NCBI RefSeq assembly: GCF_030462585.1
Contig: NZ_JASMRU010000020.1
Coordinates: 16,679-80,678, forward strand
Source: Pseudomonas sp. CAN1
GTDB lineage: Bacteria > Pseudomonadota > Gammaproteobacteria > Pseudomonadales > Pseudomonadaceae
Direction of reading: 5' to 3'
DNA: 64,000 bases
This document shows, in pieces, positions 26,339 to 34,313 of this stretch (position 1 is the first letter of the stretch; every line of letters begins with the position of its first letter). Below the pieces are notes generated by a model that saw nothing but the letters and a program-made list of their open reading frames with translations, had not been told where the DNA came from and searched no databases. Made by a program: the position numbers and the translations under genes.

Positions 26339-26611
26339 TCAGCCGCCTTCGTTGCAGTTGGTGGCGAACTTGCGATAGGCCAGGCTGTGCGGCTGGCCGC
26401 TGGAATCCAGGTAGTCCATGCGGGCGTTGACGATGCCGCAGTCGTACGGCGAGGCGCTCTCTTCGTGGATGGCCAGGACGCGTTTCACATCGAGTTTCTG
26501 GCCGTAGTGGTAAGTCTCGGCGGGCTGGGTGTCGGCGGCCTGGGCGCTGAAGCTGGCGAAGGCGGCGATGGCGGCGAAGAGGCAAGCGTTGGCGAGTTGG
26601 ATGGCTTTCAT
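26339..26611 (-). CDS. DUF2790 small exported protein
   Basis: This 90-aa protein has a signal peptide (about 1-24, ending FSAQA) and the DUF2790 pattern (YHYGQKLDVKRVLAI, CGIVNARMDYLDSSGQ, LAYRKFATNCNEGG). Two cysteines are available for a disulfide. The start at 26611 has AGGAG upstream. Members of this Pseudomonas family are small periplasmic proteins, several of which are induced by copper. It is divergent from the two-component operon at 26837, which is a plausible regulator. Confidence 0.85.
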   Translation of the reverse strand: MKAIQLANACLFAAIAAFASFSAQAADTQPAETYHYGQKLDVKRVLAIHEESASPYDCGIVNARMDYLDSSGQPHSLAYRKFATNCNEGG

Positions 26612-26836
26612 GGTGGTTCTCCTGTCCGGTGTCGGGTTTGGCCGGCGGTGGCTGTGTGCCTCGCCGTTGCTGCCCATTTCACGTTCAGGAGGTATCGGGC
26701 TTGTGTCGCCCAAGGCCCGGGTTTGCCGCGCCGGGTATCGGCGGCGGCTGTAGATACAGTGGAATACAAAGCACGGCAGGCAAGCGCGGCGCTGCGCTAT
26801 AAACTCGCCTCAACCCACTACGAACGAGGCACCGGC

Positions 26837-27577
26837 ATGGACCATGTCGATCACGTACTGATCGTCGACGACGACCGCGAGATCCGCGAGCTGGTCGGCA
26901 ACTACCTGAAGAAGAACGGCCTGCGCGTCAGCCTGGCGGGAGACGGCCGGCAGATGCGCGCCTTCCTCGATGGCAACAGCGTCGACCTGATCGTCCTCGA
27001 CATCATGATGCCCGGCGACGACGGCCTGAAGCTGTGCCGCGAGCTGCGCGTGGGCAAGCACAAGTCCACCCCGGTATTGATGCTCACCGCGCGCAACGAC
27101 GAGACCGATCGCATCATCGGCCTGGAAATGGGCGCCGACGACTACCTCACCAAGCCCTTCTCCGCCCGCGAACTGCTGGCGCGGATCAACGCCGTGCTGC
27201 GCCGCACGCGCATGCTGCCGCCGAACCTGCAGGTCAGCGAGGCCAGCCGGCTGATCGGCTTCGGCCGCTGGAAGCTGGACACCACCGCGCGCCACCTGCT
27301 CGATGAAGACGGCACCCTGGTTGCCCTGAGCGGCGCCGAGTACCGCCTGCTGCGGGTGTTCGTCGATCACCCGCAGCGCGTGCTCAGCCGTGAGCAACTG
27401 CTGAATCTCACCCAGGGCCGTGAAGCGGACATCTTCGACCGCTCCATTGACCTGCTGGTCAGCCGCCTGCGTCAGCGCCTGCTGGATGACGCTCGCGAGC
27501 CGGCCTACATCAAGACGGTACGCAGCGAAGGCTACGTCTTTGCCCTGGCCGTCGAACTGTTAGAGCCCAACGCATGA
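26837..27577 (+). CDS. OmpR-family response regulator
   Basis: This 246-aa regulator has a receiver domain (D11-D13 acidic pocket, phospho-acceptor D55 in VLDIMMPG, K in DYLTKPF) and a winged-helix DNA-binding domain (about 140-240, with VLSREQLLNLTQGREADIFDRSIDLLVSRLR). The start at 26837 is the first methionine at the domain; the open frame from 26318 is an artefact. Its stop overlaps the kinase start (ATGA). Genes on either side (DUF2790, DipZ, ferric-reductase-like, HvfX) suggest it senses metal or envelope redox stress. Confidence 0.93.
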   Translation: MDHVDHVLIVDDDREIRELVGNYLKKNGLRVSLAGDGRQMRAFLDGNSVDLIVLDIMMPGDDGLKLCRELRVGKHKSTPVLMLTARNDETDRIIGLEMGADDYLTKPFSARELLARINAVLRRTRMLPPNLQVSEASRLIGFGRWKLDTTARHLLDEDGTLVALSGAEYRLLRVFVDHPQRVLSREQLLNLTQGREADIFDRSIDLLVSRLRQRLLDDAREPAYIKTVRSEGYVFALAVELLEPNA

Positions 27578-28884
27578 AATCCCTCCTGCACTGGCCACGT
27601 ACGCTGGCCGCGCGCCTGGCGCTGATCTTCCTCGCCGGGCTGGTGTTCGCCTACAGCCTGTCGTTCTGCTCGCAGTTCTACGAGCGCTACCAGAGCGCAC
27701 GCAGCATGATGCTGGGCAACCTGGAGACCGACGTCAGCACCGCAGTCGCCCTGCTCGATCGCCTGCCGCTGGACGAGCGCGAAAGCTGGCTGCCGATGGT
27801 GCAGCGCCCCAACTACCGCTACCGCCTGGATGGCGGCGAACCCGGCGAGCCGATGAACATGGCGCAGGCGCCCATGGCCGCGACGTCCATCGCCGACGCC
27901 ATCGGCCCGCGCTACGCGCTGCGCTTCGAGACCATTCCCGGCTCCGCCCAGCACTTCCAGGCGCACCTGAAGCTCGCCGACGGCATGCCGCTGACCATCG
28001 ACGTGACGCCCAAAGGCGTGCCGGTGGCGCAGTGGTTGCCCTGGGTGCTGGTCGTGCAACTGGCGCTGCTGCTGTTCTGCACCTGGATCGCCGTGCGCCT
28101 GGCGATCCGCCCGCTCACGCGACTGGCCCAGGCCGTGGATCACCTCGACCCCGACGCCCCGGCGCCGGATCTGGACGAACGCGGCCCCAGCGAAGTCGCC
28201 TACGCCGCCCGCGCCTTCAATGCGCTGCAAGGCCGCATCGGCTCCTACCTCAAGGAGCGCATGCAACTGCTTGCCGCCATCTCCCACGACCTGCAGACGC
28301 CCATCACGCGGATGAAGCTGCGCGTCGAGCAGATGGATGACTCGCCCGAACGCGAACGCCTGTGGAGCGATCTGGAAGAAATGCAGCACCTGGTCCGCGA
28401 GGGCGTGGCCTACGCGCGCAGCATGGACGGCGCCAGCGAGGCCGCGGTGAAGGTCAACCTCGATTCCTTCCTCGACAGCCTGGTCCTCGACTACCAGGAC
28501 AGCGGCCAGGCCGTGGCGCTGCAGGGCAACAGCAACGCCGTACTGGAAACCCGCCCCCACGCGCTGCGCCGGGTGCTCACCAACCTGGTGGACAACGCGC
28601 TGAAGTTCGGCGGCTCGGCCCAGGTGGAAGTCGAGCGCGATAGCCAGGGCGTCGTGTGTGTTCGTGTAACGGACGATGGCCCCGGCATTCCCGAGGAAGA
28701 ACTCGCCGAAGTGGTAAAGCCTTTCTACCGGGTGGAAAGCTCGCGTAACCGCAGCACCGGCGGCACCGGTCTGGGGCTGGCGATTGCCCAGCAGCTGAGC
28801 CAGGCACTGGGCGGCACGCTGACCCTGTCCAACCGCGCCAGTGGCGGGCTGTGCGTGCAGCTGGAGCTGCCGCCCGCGAAGTGA
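27574..28884 (+). CDS. Membrane histidine kinase, EnvZ type
   Basis: This 436-aa sensor has transmembrane helices at about 14-34 and 150-172 around a periplasmic loop of 115 residues, then HAMP (about 175-225), the dimerisation domain with phospho-acceptor H238 in ISHDLQTPITRMKLR, and an ATPase domain with NLVDNALKFGG, DDGPGIPEEE and GGTGLGLAIAQ. The periplasmic loop has no cysteine or histidine cluster of the kind typical of direct copper sensors. It is coupled to the response regulator by a 4-nt overlap. Confidence 0.93.
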   Translation: MKSLLHWPRTLAARLALIFLAGLVFAYSLSFCSQFYERYQSARSMMLGNLETDVSTAVALLDRLPLDERESWLPMVQRPNYRYRLDGGEPGEPMNMAQAPMAATSIADAIGPRYALRFETIPGSAQHFQAHLKLADGMPLTIDVTPKGVPVAQWLPWVLVVQLALLLFCTWIAVRLAIRPLTRLAQAVDHLDPDAPAPDLDERGPSEVAYAARAFNALQGRIGSYLKERMQLLAAISHDLQTPITRMKLRVEQMDDSPERERLWSDLEEMQHLVREGVAYARSMDGASEAAVKVNLDSFLDSLVLDYQDSGQAVALQGNSNAVLETRPHALRRVLTNLVDNALKFGGSAQVEVERDSQGVVCVRVTDDGPGIPEEELAEVVKPFYRVESSRNRSTGGTGLGLAIAQQLSQALGGTLTLSNRASGGLCVQLELPPAK

Positions 28885-29002
28885 TCTACAGAGAGATACA
28901 AGACGGCCTTTCCCGGACACAACCGGGATAAGGCCCGTCGCCAAGATGGCTCCACGAACAGCGGCGGCACCCCGCCCGCCGCGTTCCCCAAAGGAGCCTG
29001 CC

Positions 29003-29641
29003 ATGAACCGCCTCGCCGAACCTGCCCGCCTGCATGGCTGGCGCCTGTTTTCCCTGCTCTCGCTGCTGGTGCTGATCGCCACCGCGCTGGCCCTTTGGTC
29101 CCAGCCGCAGTGGGTGGAAGCGCTGCGCAGCTCGATCCGCGTCACCGCCCGCACCTCCTTCGCGCTGTTCCTCGCCACCTTCCTCGCCTCGCCCCTGGCG
29201 GCGCTGGCACCGAGCGACTTCACCCGCGGCCTGCTACGCGAAAGACGCTTCCTCGGGCTGGCCTTCGCCTTCTCCCACGCTGTGCACGCGGTGCTGATCA
29301 TCCTCTACGTGAAGTTCTTCCCCGAGACCTTCTGGCACGGCCGCAGCGTCGCCGCGAACATCCCCGGCTCGGTCGGCTACCTGTTCATCATCCTGCTGAC
29401 CATCACTTCCTTCCCCTACGCGGTAAAGCTGCTCGGCGCCCGCGTCTGGAAAGGCCTGCACAGCGCCGGCACCTGGGTGATCGCCGGGGTGTTCTTCCTG
29501 TCCTTCTACAAGCGCCTGCCGATGGGCTCCTGGTACCCGCTGGGCTTCGGCCTGATCTTCAGCGCCATCGCCTTCAAGCTCATCGCCAAGCTGGCCGTGC
29601 GCCTGCGCCGTAGCGAGCGCCCTGCGCTGCCGAATGCCTGA
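29003..29641 (+). CDS. Ferric-reductase-like transmembrane protein
   Basis: This 212-aa protein has six hydrophobic helices and the histidines of the ferric-reductase-like (b-type haem) domain family: H in FAFSHAVHAV and H in GLHSAGTW. Ribosome site AAGGAG at 28991-28996. MsrQ is the best-known bacterial relative, but no MsrP-like molybdenum partner lies here. It could feed electrons to periplasmic metals or thiols. It follows the kinase gene by 118 nt on the same strand. Confidence 0.8.
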   Translation: MNRLAEPARLHGWRLFSLLSLLVLIATALALWSQPQWVEALRSSIRVTARTSFALFLATFLASPLAALAPSDFTRGLLRERRFLGLAFAFSHAVHAVLIILYVKFFPETFWHGRSVAANIPGSVGYLFIILLTITSFPYAVKLLGARVWKGLHSAGTWVIAGVFFLSFYKRLPMGSWYPLGFGLIFSAIAFKLIAKLAVRLRRSERPALPNA

Positions 29642-29720
29642 TCCCGACGTTTCCGCTACCGGGCGAAAGCCTTGCCCGGCGGCCCAAGCCTTGCCCACGA
29701 CTTTGCCCATGAGGTGCATC

Positions 29721-30236
29721 ATGACCCTGCTGACCCTGAACCCGCTCAAGACTGCTTTCGACCAACTCGATCGCCTCGCCGCCTGGGGCTGGGACATCCC
29801 GCTGCGGCTGTTCCTGGCCTGGGAATTCTTCGAATCGGGCCTGGAGAAATGGCACGGCGACAACTGGTTCGAACAGATCCACGCCAGCTTCCCCTTCCCC
29901 TTCAACCACTTCTCCGCCGGCTTCGACTGGCAGGTGTCGATGTGGGCCGAGCTGATCGCGCCGGTGTTGTTGCTCCTTGGGCTGGCGACCCGTTTCGCCT
30001 CGGCCTCGCTGATCGTCGTGACCATCGTCGCCATTGCCGCCGTGCACTGGCCGGCGCAGTGGTCGAGCCTGGCGGAACTGGCCCAGGGTTACTCGATCAC
30101 CGACCATGGTTTCGGCAACTACAAGCTGCCGCTGATCTACCTGGTGGCGTTGCTGCCGCTGGTACTCAAGGGCTCGGGCGCGCTGAGTGTCGATGGGGTG
30201 GTGCGGCGGGTCCTGGGGGCTTCCCGGACGGTCTGA
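29721..30236 (+). CDS. hvfX: DoxX family membrane protein, HvfX-like
   Basis: This 171-aa protein has four transmembrane helices and the DoxX layout (RLFLAWEFFESGLEKW, FPFPFNHFSAGFDWQVSMWAELIAPVLLLLGLATR). Such proteins accompany the HvfABC copper-binding RiPP genes and are named HvfX. Here hvfABC lies 1.5 kb away on the opposite strand. The ATG at 29721 is the first at the homology; the frame continues upstream to 29634 without support. A terminator follows at 30266-30299. Confidence 0.75.
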   Translation: MTLLTLNPLKTAFDQLDRLAAWGWDIPLRLFLAWEFFESGLEKWHGDNWFEQIHASFPFPFNHFSAGFDWQVSMWAELIAPVLLLLGLATRFASASLIVVTIVAIAAVHWPAQWSSLAELAQGYSITDHGFGNYKLPLIYLVALLPLVLKGSGALSVDGVVRRVLGASRTV

Positions 30237-30265
30237 ACGGCTGCTGATTCTTATGTTCTGCGTGC

Positions 30266-30299
30266 AACGCCCTCTCCTATGGAGGGGGCGTTTTCTTTT
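30266..30299 (+). terminator. Terminator after the HvfX-like gene
   Basis: AACGCCCTCTCC and GGAGGGGGCGTT pair with one mismatch around TAT, followed by TTCTTTTG. Confidence 0.75.
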
Positions 30300-30380
30300 G
30301 TCTGCGGGAAATTCGTGCGCGCCTGCGCCATGCGAACTGCCACGGAGCGCTCCTGATACAACGTAGCCCGTCGTGCAGGT

Positions 30381-30410
30381 TTCGCGGACAAGGTCCGCTC
30401 CTACGAAAAG
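30381..30410. repeat. REP hairpin, GTAGGAGCGGAC family, reverse copy
   Basis: TTCGCGGACAAGGTCCGCTC then CTACGAAAAG is a reverse-orientation copy of the GTAGGAGCGGAC hairpin. Confidence 0.82.
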
Positions 30411-30432
30411 CCGCGTCGTTCGGGTATTGGAC

Positions 30433-30510
30433 CGTAGGGCGCATAACGCGCCAGCGTTATCCGCCGACGTGGCATCGGCGGATAACCCGTTCCGGGCTAT
30501 TCGCCCTACG
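30433..30510. repeat. Palindromic repeat, CGTAGGGCGCAT family, copy 2
   Basis: The same structure and both ends as the copy at 7480-7556, with minor changes in the loop region. Confidence 0.85.
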
Positions 30511-30580
30511 CAAATCGATGGGTATCGCTGCGCTCCATACCATCCTACACATGCGCTTTCCGGGGAAAACGGCAGGGCTC

Positions 30581-30611
30581 GGTTCGCGAGCAAGCTCGCT
30601 CCTACGAAAAG
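30581..30611. repeat. REP hairpin, GTAGGAGCGAGC family, reverse copy
   Basis: GGTTCGCGAGCAAGCTCGCT followed by CCTACGAAAAG. Confidence 0.82.
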
Positions 30612-30631
30612 CCAATGCAGCACCCCGCCCA

Positions 30632-30661
30632 GGCTCTGGCTCTGGCTCTGGCTCTGGCTCT
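30632..30661. repeat. Hexanucleotide microsatellite (GGCTCT)5
   Basis: Five perfect tandem copies of GGCTCT. The repeat is outside any supported gene. Confidence 0.9.
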
Positions 30662-30712
30662 GAAGATTTCCAGAGAAATATCCGCGCACTCCGAATGCCC
30701 CGTTCAGGAGGC

Positions 30713-30985
30713 CTCGTTGAAGCGGAGTTTCAGGGGTTGAGCGACATGGATGTCGCGAGAGCGGCGATGGGCCAGGGATGGCCCTTCGTCGGGGGACGCC
30801 TAGTTCGTGCCCCTGAAACTTCGCTTCAACGAGGGAATTTTTCGCCTAGGCGAAAAACCGGATGTCCGGGGCGAGACCTTTGCCCACTTTGGGTGGGGCG
30901 GCCATCCGTCGTTTGCCAAAGTGGGTCGCCCGAGGGGGCGAAACACGAAGCCCGCGCGCACGCCGATGCGACGCTGGAACTCCCG
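30713..30985. repeat. Composite element of nested inverted repeats
   Basis: An outer inverted repeat (arm near 30714-30738, reading CGTTGAAGCGGAGTTTCAGG, and its complement near 30811-30832, CCCTGAAACTTCGCTTCAAC) encloses hairpins GCGACAT/ATGTCGC and GGGCCA/TGGCCC. It is followed by a perfect 20-bp palindrome at 30838-30857 and by CCCACTTTGG/CCAAAGTGGG arms around 30883-30928. No protein is encoded. It looks like a MITE or structured-RNA repeat. Confidence 0.6.
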
Positions 30986-31000
30986 GCCCGAAGCAAAAGC

Positions 31001-31072
31001 ATCGCGGACAGAGTCCGCTCCTACGCGGTCGGGAATACCGGAGTCAGCCTGTAGGAGCGCCCTGCGGGCATG
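31001..31072. repeat. Two REP-like hairpins
   Basis: ATCGCGGACAGAGTCCGCTC plus CTACG (31001-31025) and GTAGGAGCGCCCTGCGGGCATG (31051-31072), the latter a variant with a different stem. Confidence 0.75.
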
Positions 31073-31112
31073 GTCCACGCTTACGAATGAGCACCGTGCA
31101 TAACCGACGATT

Positions 31113-31209
31113 GTAGGAGCGAGCTTGCTCGCGAACGGATTTACCGACGACTCCGAAGCGGGGCAGGTTCGCGAGCAAGAACCAGGCGCCCCTCGCTCCT
31201 ACGAAAAGC
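31113..31209. repeat. REP doublet with a 12-bp insertion in one arm
   Basis: A forward copy at 31113-31137 faces a reverse copy at 31167-31209. In the reverse copy the usual GCAAG-CTCGC junction is interrupted by AACCAGGCGCCC (31180-31191). Confidence 0.85.
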
Positions 31210-31243
31210 AAAAAGCCCGCGCACCGATGAAGGTGCGCGGGCT
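31205..31243 (-). terminator. Terminator of the hvfABC-ohr operon
   Basis: AGCCCGCGCACC and GGTGCGCGGGCT form a perfect 12-bp stem. Read on the minus strand it is followed by TTTTTGCTTTTC. Confidence 0.85.
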
Positions 31244-31264
31244 GCGCTGTGGATAAAAATGCGA

Positions 31265-31687
31265 TCAGGGAATCACAAACCCCACCTCGATATTGCCGCG
31301 AGTAGCCTTCGAGTAAGGGCAGATCTGATGCGCCTCATCGACCAGCTTCGCCTTGTCCTCCGCCTCCAGCCCCGGCAGGTGCACTGTGAGCTGGGCGGCC
31401 AGGGCGAAGCCGCCGTCGGTGGTGTTGCCTAGGGACACTTCGGCGTCCACCGCCACATCGGTCGGCAGGCGGATGTTCAGCTTCTGCCCGGCGCGGCGCA
31501 GTGCGCCGATGAAGCAGGCCGACCAGCCGATGGCGAACAACTGCTCAGGATTGGTGCCGGGGCGGCCGGAGCCGGGCGGGCTCAGGGGCAAATCCAGCTC
31601 GCCGTCGGTGGTCTGGCCGCGGCCGTCGCGGCCACCAGTGGTGTGGGTGTGGGCGGTGTAGATCACGGTTGCCAGGGTGTCGGTCAT
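31265..31687 (-). CDS. ohr: Organic hydroperoxide resistance protein (Ohr, OsmC family)
   Basis: This 140-aa thiol peroxidase reduces organic hydroperoxides with electrons from lipoylated proteins. The two catalytic cysteines of the Ohr subgroup are present: C58 in GWSACF and C123 in HQICPYSKA, and R20-type arginine in TGGRDGR. Ribosome site AAGGAG precedes the ATG. The gene begins 12 nt after the stop of hvfC on the same strand and ends at the operon terminator, so it appears to be the last gene of the hvf operon. No ohrR regulator is adjacent, unlike most ohr genes. Confidence 0.92.
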   Translation of the reverse strand: MTDTLATVIYTAHTHTTGGRDGRGQTTDGELDLPLSPPGSGRPGTNPEQLFAIGWSACFIGALRRAGQKLNIRLPTDVAVDAEVSLGNTTDGGFALAAQLTVHLPGLEAEDKAKLVDEAHQICPYSKATRGNIEVGFVIP

Positions 31688-31699
31688 GACGCTTCTCCT

Positions 31700-32473
31700 T
31701 TAGGGGCGATGCAATGGGGGGCGACGTGGAGTGGTGCAGTTCGGGCGGGTGCCGAGCACCACGCCCTGTTCCTTCAGGCTGCTCAGCAGGGCGATGCCCT
31801 GCCCTTCGATGGCAGCCAGTTCGACGCCGGCGATTTCCGCCAGCGCCTTGAGGTGTTGGCGACCGGTGAGCTGCCACTGTTGCAGCGACACCAGCAGAGC
31901 ATGGGCCAGCGGCGCCAGGCGCGAGAAGTACACCTTCAGGTCGGTATCCCGGCGCGCCAGCAGCAGCGTCGGTTCGGCTGGCGCCTGCTGCGGGATGTGA
32001 CCGGGGCCGATATGGCTCACCGGCCAGGCATACGCCAGCGGCGCAGCGAGAGCGGACAGCAGCGGCACACCGTCGAGCAGGTCGCCGTCCGGATCATGGG
32101 CCGGCTCGGCGCTGTCGCTGAGCAGCAGCGCGGTCTCGATGAATTCGTAGTGCGCCAGTTCGACGATCCAGCCAGGCTGCTCAGCGAGGCCTTCGAGGTA
32201 TTCGACGAACTCGCCGGCGACTTCGGTGAACAGCGGCGTCTGGCAGCGGAAGCTGGCGTAAAAGTCCTCGGTCAGTGCCTGCCACCGTTCGCGCGGCAGG
32301 CTGGCGTGCAGCACCGGGAAGTTGCCAGCCAGCAGGGATTGCAGGTTGCCGAAGAACAGTTGCCGGTACACCGCCAGGCGCCGCGCTTCGAGGCCGGGCG
32401 GCGGCTCATGGGCCTGCGGGTCACGGATGTAGCGGGTCATGCGCAGCTGCTGTTCGCGCAGGGACTCAGCCAT
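31700..32473 (-). CDS. hvfC: HvfC-type RiPP maturation partner (DUF2063)
   Basis: This 257-aa protein has the DUF2063 N-terminal region ([36 protein letters not shown]) typical of the partner of DUF692 enzymes in copper-binding peptide clusters. It should recruit the precursor peptide to the DUF692 enzyme. Its ATG overlaps the end of hvfB by 8 nt. The C-terminus (about 170-257) is the part predicted to be winged-helix-like in this family. Confidence 0.88.
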   Translation of the reverse strand: MAESLREQQLRMTRYIRDPQAHEPPPGLEARRLAVYRQLFFGNLQSLLAGNFPVLHASLPRERWQALTEDFYASFRCQTPLFTEVAGEFVEYLEGLAEQPGWIVELAHYEFIETALLLSDSAEPAHDPDGDLLDGVPLLSALAAPLAYAWPVSHIGPGHIPQQAPAEPTLLLARRDTDLKVYFSRLAPLAHALLVSLQQWQLTGRQHLKALAEIAGVELAAIEGQGIALLSSLKEQGVVLGTRPNCTTPRRPPLHRP

Positions 32474-33311
32474 GACGCACCTCCGGCTGGCGCACCGCCG
32501 TTTGCAGTCCGCGGATGTAGTTCACCTCGCCAAGCAGTTCAGCCAGCGGCGGCAGGTTGAAGTCGCGCTCCAGCAGGGTCGGCACGCTGCCCAGGTGCTG
32601 GTAGGCGCTGGCCAGCAGGTTCCAGACGTCGTCCTTCACGGCGGCGCCATGGGTGTCGACCTTCAGGTCCGGAGCTTCATCGTAGTGGCCGGCGACGTGC
32701 AGGCAGACGACGCGCTCGGCCGGTACACGGGCCAGGAAGCTGGCGGCGTCGTAGCCATGGTTGTGGGCGTTGACGTAGAGGTTGTTGACGTCCAGCAGGA
32801 GGTCGCAGTCAGCCTCGCCGAGCACCGCCCGGAGGAAGTCGATCTCGCTCAGCGCCTGGTAGGGCGCGGCGTAATACGAGATGTTTTCCACGGCGATACG
32901 GCGGCCGAGGACGTCCTGCACTTCACGGATGCGGCTGGCGATATGGCGCACGGCCTCGTCGGTGAAGGGCATGGGAATCAGGTCGTAGAGGTGGCCCTCG
33001 TCGGAGCAGTAGCTCAGGTGTTCGCTGAACAGCGGCACATTGTGCTGATCGAGGAACTCGCGGACGCGGCCAAGGAACACGTGGTCCAGCGGCTCGGGGC
33101 CGCCGAGGGACAGCGACAGGCCATGGCAGGACAGCGGGAAGCGTTCGGCCAGGCGCGCCAGACCTTCGCCGTAGCTGCCGCCGACGCCGATCCAGTTGTC
33201 CGGCGCGACTTCGAGGAAGTCCACGGCGCCATCGTCCATGGTCAGCAGCTCGGGCAGCATGGCGCGGCGCAGGCCTAGGCCGGCTCCCTGCAGGGGTGCG
33301 GTGGTAGTCAT
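32466..33311 (-). CDS. hvfB: HvfB-type multinuclear iron oxidative enzyme (DUF692)
   Basis: This 281-aa enzyme belongs to the DUF692/MNIO family whose members use an iron cluster to convert peptide cysteines into oxazolone-thioamide groups. Metal-ligand motifs are visible: [40 protein letters not shown] and HVAGHYDE. The precursor gene (hvfA) lies 61 nt upstream and hvfC overlaps downstream, the usual order. It should modify the EGKCG cysteines of the HvfA protein. Confidence 0.92.
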   Translation of the reverse strand: MTTTAPLQGAGLGLRRAMLPELLTMDDGAVDFLEVAPDNWIGVGGSYGEGLARLAERFPLSCHGLSLSLGGPEPLDHVFLGRVREFLDQHNVPLFSEHLSYCSDEGHLYDLIPMPFTDEAVRHIASRIREVQDVLGRRIAVENISYYAAPYQALSEIDFLRAVLGEADCDLLLDVNNLYVNAHNHGYDAASFLARVPAERVVCLHVAGHYDEAPDLKVDTHGAAVKDDVWNLLASAYQHLGSVPTLLERDFNLPPLAELLGEVNYIRGLQTAVRQPEVRHG

Positions 33312-33372
33312 GGCGATCTCCTTGGCGAAGTGCCCTCCCCGGCCTGAGGCGCGGGGAGGTGGTCGGCGGCGG

Positions 33373-33918
33373 TCAGTTCTTGGCCTGGCTCAGCTTGCTG
33401 TACAGGTCGGACGGGAACGGCTTGCCGTTGGCGTCGAACTGGTTCTTGCGGAACTGGTAGACCTCGGCCTCGGAGAGGTAGCCGTCGTGATTGGCGTCGA
33501 TGGCATCGAACTCGGAACCGGCCTTGGGCGCCACGGCCAGCAGTTCGGCGCGGGAGACGCGACCGTCGTGGTCGGCGTCGGTGCGGGCAAAGGAGGCGTC
33601 GCCACACTTGCCTTCACCGCACTTGCCCTCGGCGCCGGTTGCCTTGGCCTGGGCGCCATCGGCACCGCATTTGCCTTCGCCGCACTTGCCTTCACCCTGG
33701 GTCGCCTTGGTCTTGGCCTTGGCTTCGTTGGCAGCACCGCACTTGCCCTCGCCACACTTGCCCTCCCCGGCCTTGGCGGCGGAAGCCAGCTGGTAGCCCT
33801 GCGGCAGGGCCTCGACGGCGAAGGCGGAGGACGCCAGGTTGAGGCCTCCAGCCAGGGCAACCGCGAGCAGACCGAGTTGGGATTTCGAGCGCAGGCCTTT
33901 TTTCGAGAGTTGGGTCAT
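33373..33918 (-). CDS. hvfA: HvfA-type copper-binding RiPP precursor fused to an EF-hand pair
   Basis: This 181-aa protein has an N-terminal signal sequence (about 1-34, ending SSAFA). Three blocks each hold a doubled EGKCG motif (52-61, 76-85, 97-106; cysteines 55, 60, 79, 84, 100, 105), the substrate for DUF692 enzymes. They are separated by Ala/Lys-rich linkers. Residues 110-181 are an added calcium-binding module: loop 1 at 114-125 (D, D, D, R, S, E in the ligand places) and loop 2 at 141-152 (D, N, D, Y, S, E), both full canonical EF-hand loops. The start at 33918 has GGAG upstream. Expected role: exported copper buffer after modification. The EF-hand fusion may sense calcium or stabilise the protein. 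Confidence 0.88.
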   Translation of the reverse strand: MTQLSKKGLRSKSQLGLLAVALAGGLNLASSAFAVEALPQGYQLASAAKAGEGKCGEGKCGAANEAKAKTKATQGEGKCGEGKCGADGAQAKATGAEGKCGEGKCGDASFARTDADHDGRVSRAELLAVAPKAGSEFDAIDANHDGYLSEAEVYQFRKNQFDANGKPFPSDLYSKLSQAKN

Positions 33919-34313
33919 GGTGCTTCTCCAGATGCTGTGGCGCGGGCTGCGCCGGGTCATGCCGCAAGGGCGAATCCCTGGAACGGAGCGCTGGAGGATT
34001 TCCCTGCCGAAGCGCCGTGTCGTTCGGGTAGGGCTATTTCGCCGCAGTGATGTATCGCGGACGTATCGGCGTCGGGAGGCTTTTGTATGCGTGTGTCCGC
34101 TCAGGGAGCGGCGGATACAAAGGAATACATTCGGGAGGGCTGGAGCGGGGGCGGTTCGCGAGCGAGCTCGCTCCTGCGCAGAGCAGCAGGGCTGCTCGAC
34201 CGTAGGAGCGGACCTTGTCCGCGAAAGTATTCCGGCGCGCCGTGCATGGCACCGGAAAAAGAAAAGGGCCGCAAAGCGGCCCTGTCGCGGGATTGGCCCG
34301 CGCTGGCGAAGCC
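33919..34313. other. Intergenic region with hvf promoter and REP hairpins
   Basis: These 395 nt carry REP hairpins at 34152-34177 and 34202-34226 and the RidA-family terminator at 34255-34283. The hvf operon promoter must lie between about 33930 and 34140 on the minus strand. No gene is seen. Confidence 0.65.
34255..34283 (-). terminator. Terminator of the RidA-family gene
   Basis: AGGGCCGC-AAA-GCGGCCCT, followed on the minus strand by TTTTCTTTTT. Confidence 0.88.

Larger units (their letters stand above)
30237..31264. other. 1-kb intergenic region composed of repeats
   Basis: No gene is supported here. It holds the terminators of the flanking convergent operons, five or more REP hairpins, a 78-bp palindromic repeat, a GGCTCT microsatellite and a nested palindrome element, each listed separately. 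Short open frames across it encode only repeat-derived peptides such as ASKLAPT. Confidence 0.75.

Noticed and set aside
30518..31103. Several overlapping open frames of 80-180 codons
   Set aside because: They are composed of REP and other repeats, lack ribosome sites and encode only repeat-type peptides.
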